A DNA stretch of 11,048 nt from assembly GCA_001969505.1 (NCBI GenBank), contig LSSK01000841.1, positions 1 through 11,048 on the forward strand. The letters are read 5' to 3'. This stretch comes from Zancudomyces culisetae. Lineage: Eukaryota > Kickxellomycota > Harpellomycetes > Harpellales > Legeriomycetaceae. The notes beneath the pieces are model-generated. The model ran no database searches. It was not told the DNA's origin and saw only the letters and a program-made list of their open reading frames with translations. Every line of letters begins with the position of its first letter. Positions within the stretch are counted from its first letter, which is position 1. Below are positions 8,510-11,048 of the stretch, in pieces. The position numbers were made by a program, and so were the translations under genes.

Positions 8510-9520
8510 TGCTTTAGTTAAACAAAATGACCCAAGCTGAAGTACCAAACTGACAATGTGTATGTATATGCCTATTATAAGTGTATGTTTGACTTTTTTT
8601 TATTCTCAGTGGTAAAGATATTTTCCATGCAATTTATGGTTGATTAGCCCCTTATTGTGTAGATTAGTAACACGAGCCTTTGAGACATATCAGTTTACGC
8701 CTAAAACTCTATTTAAAAGTTGCCCAATTCTTTTTAGTATGCGTAGCGGAAGAAGCTATACCTCAATCTAATGCCACAAGTAACACGATTTCTATAAACT
8801 TGCGATATAGAAGCGCCATCCCTATGTAAAATAAGAGCATTTTTGAGCCCTCTAAACGGTGTACACAGCACCATTTTTGACATGGACTTGTGTAGGTCCC
8901 AATCTACTGATTTATACTCATGCGTGATATTATTATCAGAGTTCTACAATCCATCGAAAATCCTGGAAGTTGGATAAGAATAAGTGCTGCTGCTGTAAGC
9001 TTGGTTATTTAGAGAGCTTTTATTTGACCAGCTCGAAGATCACATATTATGCAGACCATATATATTATCGATATGAGGATAGTGTAATTTAAACACTGAA
9101 TTGTATGTTGTTAGGGTTAACTATGTGTTGGCTATTGTACGGTTATTAGTTTCAAGAATAAGGCCAGCTAAATAAGCATTATATTTCTGAGTGATGGCTC
9201 TTGAATAGTTTGAGGCAACAGTCCAAGAAAAAAAAAATACTCCTTTTTAACATAGCTTAATCGGGCTGGTCCTTTGATTTGGCGTTAATTTTTTTTATTT
9301 TTCTTCATAAACCTAAAACTATTACACTAACAAAAATAGACGGAGGCAGCCTGATTTTTTATTGGCTTGACGAGTCAATGAAAATTTTATTAAAAAATTT
9401 ATGCGATAAAACAAAAAGTATAACAAAAAAAATAGATTTAATTCCTAGCTTTTAGATATTTGCTTTTTTTTACAAGTCTCTTGCAGATAACAAAGCAGTT
9501 TACAAGTAATATAGATAAAA
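8510..9520. other. Intergenic region upstream of RPL23
   Basis: About 1.0 kb without a supported gene on either strand. The ten-mer AGTAACACGA appears twice (8666-8675 and 8779-8788). The 200 bases before the RPL23 start have A-runs (about 9228-9236 and 9425-9432), a T-run at 9465-9471, and TTTACAAGT repeated near 9470 and 9499. This segment probably contains the promoter and 5' UTR. Confidence 0.5.
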
Positions 9521-10304
9521 ATGTCCAAGAGAGGTAAGAGATGTTTATTGTATACTATAAGCGATGCTTTTTACAGCGAGTAAATAGAGCGAGAATTAAT
9601 TTCAATAAGGGGGCCAGAATTTGATCAACTATTTGAATCCGTGAAATTACTTGCTTTGTAATTATATTAGCCCAGTGTTACTATAATTAAAAGAGCATGG
9701 TTGCTGGCAGAATTTTGAATCCATACTATTTAAAAATAAATTGAAGCGAACTAGCTACTGCTATACCTTGTTCTTAATTTTCGTTTGGCTCGATTTACGA
9801 TGAAGATGAAGATTGATTATGCTCTACTCAAGTTCATACGCATTTTTGCAAAGATAGAATGACAACTAAAAAACATAAATCGATATTTGTTTAGGTCGCG
9901 GAGGAGCTTCAGGAAACAAATTCCACATGTCATTGGGTTTGCCAGTTGGCGCCATCATCAATTGTGCAGACAACAGCGGTGCTAAGAACCTATATATTAT
10001 AGCCGTAGCTGGAATCAAGGGACATTTGAACAGATTACCTTCTGCTGGTGTTGGAGATATGGTTATGGCAACAGTCAAGAAGGGAAAGCCAGATCTTCGC
10101 AAGAAGGTTATGCCAGCTGTGGTTGTAAGACAAAGAAAAGCATGGAGGAGAAGAGACGGTGTCTTCCTATACTTCGAGGATAACGCAGGAGTTATTGTCA
10201 ACGCCAAGGGTGAAATGAAAGGAAACGCCATTACTGGTCCAGTTGGTAAGGAATGTGCCGATTTGTGGCCACGTATTGCTAGCAACTCTGGAACTGTAGC
10301 CTAA
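9521..10304 (+). CDS. RPL23: 60S ribosomal protein L23 (uL14), two exons
   Basis: Exons are 9521-9533 and 9895-10304, joined to give 140 aa, the same length as the human protein. The 361-nt intron interrupts the fifth codon (GTAAGA donor, TTTAG acceptor), the early-intron arrangement common in ribosomal protein genes. uL14 binds 28S rRNA on the intersubunit face of the large subunit, near the factor-binding region, and contributes to an intersubunit bridge. The start [14 protein letters not shown] matches the eukaryotic N-terminus. The beta-barrel signature follows with [48 protein letters not shown] and the C-terminal [15 protein letters not shown]. The first exon encodes only Met-Ser-Lys-Arg and part of Gly, so the ATG within exon 2 at 9927 is internal and not the real start. 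The coding region is visibly less AT-rich than its surroundings, as expected for a strongly expressed gene. Confidence 0.97.
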
Positions 10305-10387
10305 ACTACGATCGCACGTCACTTTCCTTATTATGTTGGTTGTTTTACAATTGGCTTTTGGGGGAGTTTTTCATGAAAAGTATATAT

Positions 10388-10393
10388 AATAAA
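10388..10393 (+). terminator. Polyadenylation signal AATAAA after RPL23
   Basis: AATAAA lies 83 nt after the stop codon. A second copy is at 10443-10448. Either could direct 3' end formation; both lie before the retroelement remnant. Confidence 0.55.
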
Positions 10394-10463
10394 CTACAAC
10401 TTCCTTAAAGTTTTTAAAGCTTGTTTTTATTTATTGTAACACAATAAACTTTGTTTTTGATAT

Positions 10464-10769
10464 ATGAGCAGCTGTGTTAAGTTGAGTATTAGGAGTGTAC
10501 TTTTTTTGGCTGGAGTATTTGCCTTGTTGAAGAGGTCTGTCGGGCCAGATAAGGACAAAGATAAAACAGCGAGATGCATACTATTAGAACGATACTCTCG
10601 TAATGACAAGTCTAAAATCTCAAGATGGCTGTTAGACAGGAATCTCGAGGGAATGAGTAAGAGCATTCCACAAATGGAATGGCATGAAAACATGGATAGC
10701 AGATTTAATACAGAACCCCTTCAAACACTCGAAGGACACTTGGGTCACAGGGTACACAAGGTGGTCTAA
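10464..10769 (+). pseudogene. Upstream frame of the decayed LINE-like element
   Basis: An open frame from 10464 runs 101 codons. Its middle (about residues 30-70, with ARCILLERYSRNDKSKISRWL) is basic and Trp/Leu-bearing like the segment that precedes the zinc region of fungal LINE-type polyproteins. From about 10657 onward the recognisable protein continues in another frame, so the remaining codons here are out-of-frame sequence. The start codon is not likely to be a genuine element start, because the reverse transcriptase domain itself is missing. I am less sure of this segment than of the following one. Confidence 0.4.
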
Positions 10770-11048
10770 CAGATTCAACAGGATCAAGATTGATAATGTA
10801 CCAACCGGAGAGGTAAGAAAAACTAAGGAGACACTCGAGATAAACAACAGGCTGAAAGACAAGTCGAATATTACAAAGTGGATAAAGGAAGTTGGAGCAG
10901 GCCGACAAAGGAACTGGGTCGACTTACAAGCGGCTTTTCCACAGTACATGAAACACATTCTTTTCGTAGGTCGAATTCGAATAGGTCAATTTTGGACCGC
11001 CACGAGATTAGCAAATTCGGGGTTTATAGATCCAGATTACAAAGCCAA
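10657..11048 (+). mobile_element. C-terminal fragment of a non-LTR (LINE-like) retrotransposon polyprotein, truncated by window edge
   Basis: Starting just after an in-frame TGA, 130 codons are open to the right edge. The sequence contains NPFKHSKDTWVTGYTRW (residues 20-36), a Lys-rich middle, and FVGRIRIGQFWTATRLANSG (103-122). Hydrophobic-Gly-Arg-hydrophobic-Arg-hydrophobic-Gly followed by a Trp and Ala-x-Ser-Gly resembles the segment before the terminal Cys-x-x-Cys zinc knuckle of LINE-type elements that I associate with early-diverging fungi; the knuckle itself would lie just beyond 11048. The upstream part in this frame has stops at 10633 and 10654, so the copy is broken or 5'-truncated. 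It lies downstream of, and in the same direction as, RPL23, starting within about 160-350 bases of that gene's stop. Family assignment rests on pattern recognition, not a search. Confidence 0.65.

Noticed and set aside
9866-10285. A 139-codon minus-strand frame
   Set aside because: It is the antisense shadow of the RPL23 second exon, whose sense translation is unmistakable.
10427-10958. Minus-strand frames across the right end
   Set aside because: They are antisense to the LINE-like fragment, which has recognisable sense-strand protein patterns.
1-11048. tRNA, rRNA, CRISPR array, prokaryotic operon signals
   Set aside because: I looked for tRNA B-box-like GGTTCRANNC with cloverleaf context, conserved rRNA blocks and spaced direct repeats and found none. 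The spliced genes make this eukaryotic nuclear DNA.

Overview
The window looks like AT-rich nuclear DNA from a fungus. Four spliced genes on the + strand encode conserved eukaryotic housekeeping proteins. Their introns are mostly short (78-176 nt, one of 361 nt) with GT..AG borders and CTAAC/TACTAA-like branch sites. The RPL23 body is fungal in character, while its first residues keep the Met-Ser-Lys-Arg-Gly form shared with animals. A complex I subunit is present, which excludes budding yeasts of the Saccharomyces type. The right edge holds a reverse-transcriptase tail of a LINE-like type that I associate with early-diverging fungi (Kickxellomycotina such as Smittium relatives). That placement is an inference from pattern memory, not from a search.

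Layout. Bases 1-1952 on the minus strand are one stop-free frame of 650 codons running off the left edge. It encodes a Lys/Ser/Asn-rich, apparently disordered protein with a run of His-Pro repeats that I do not recognise. It is the most novel item here, and its apparent start codon sits directly behind a convincing splice acceptor. Bases 1953-4675 are AT-rich with no supported gene. Then come four co-oriented + strand genes: cytochrome c oxidase subunit IV (4676-5368, three exons), spliceosomal Sm D2 (6434-6982, three exons, the last only 17 nt), the 13-kDa zinc-binding complex I subunit NDUFS6 type (7572-8415, five exons) and ribosomal protein uL14/RPL23 (9521-10304, two exons). The gaps between them are about 0.6-1.1 kb. 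From about 10464 to the right edge lies a decayed non-LTR retrotransposon fragment, broken by a frameshift.

How they relate. Two of the four + strand genes encode inner-membrane respiratory-chain subunits (complexes IV and I), one a spliceosome core protein and one a large-subunit ribosomal protein. All are strongly expressed housekeeping functions, but nothing indicates a shared pathway or operon. Each has its own spacing, and three of the four have a clear AATAAA signal. I found no convincing tRNA, rRNA, snRNA, CRISPR array or complete mobile element. The previously undescribed candidate is the His-Pro-repeat protein on the left.
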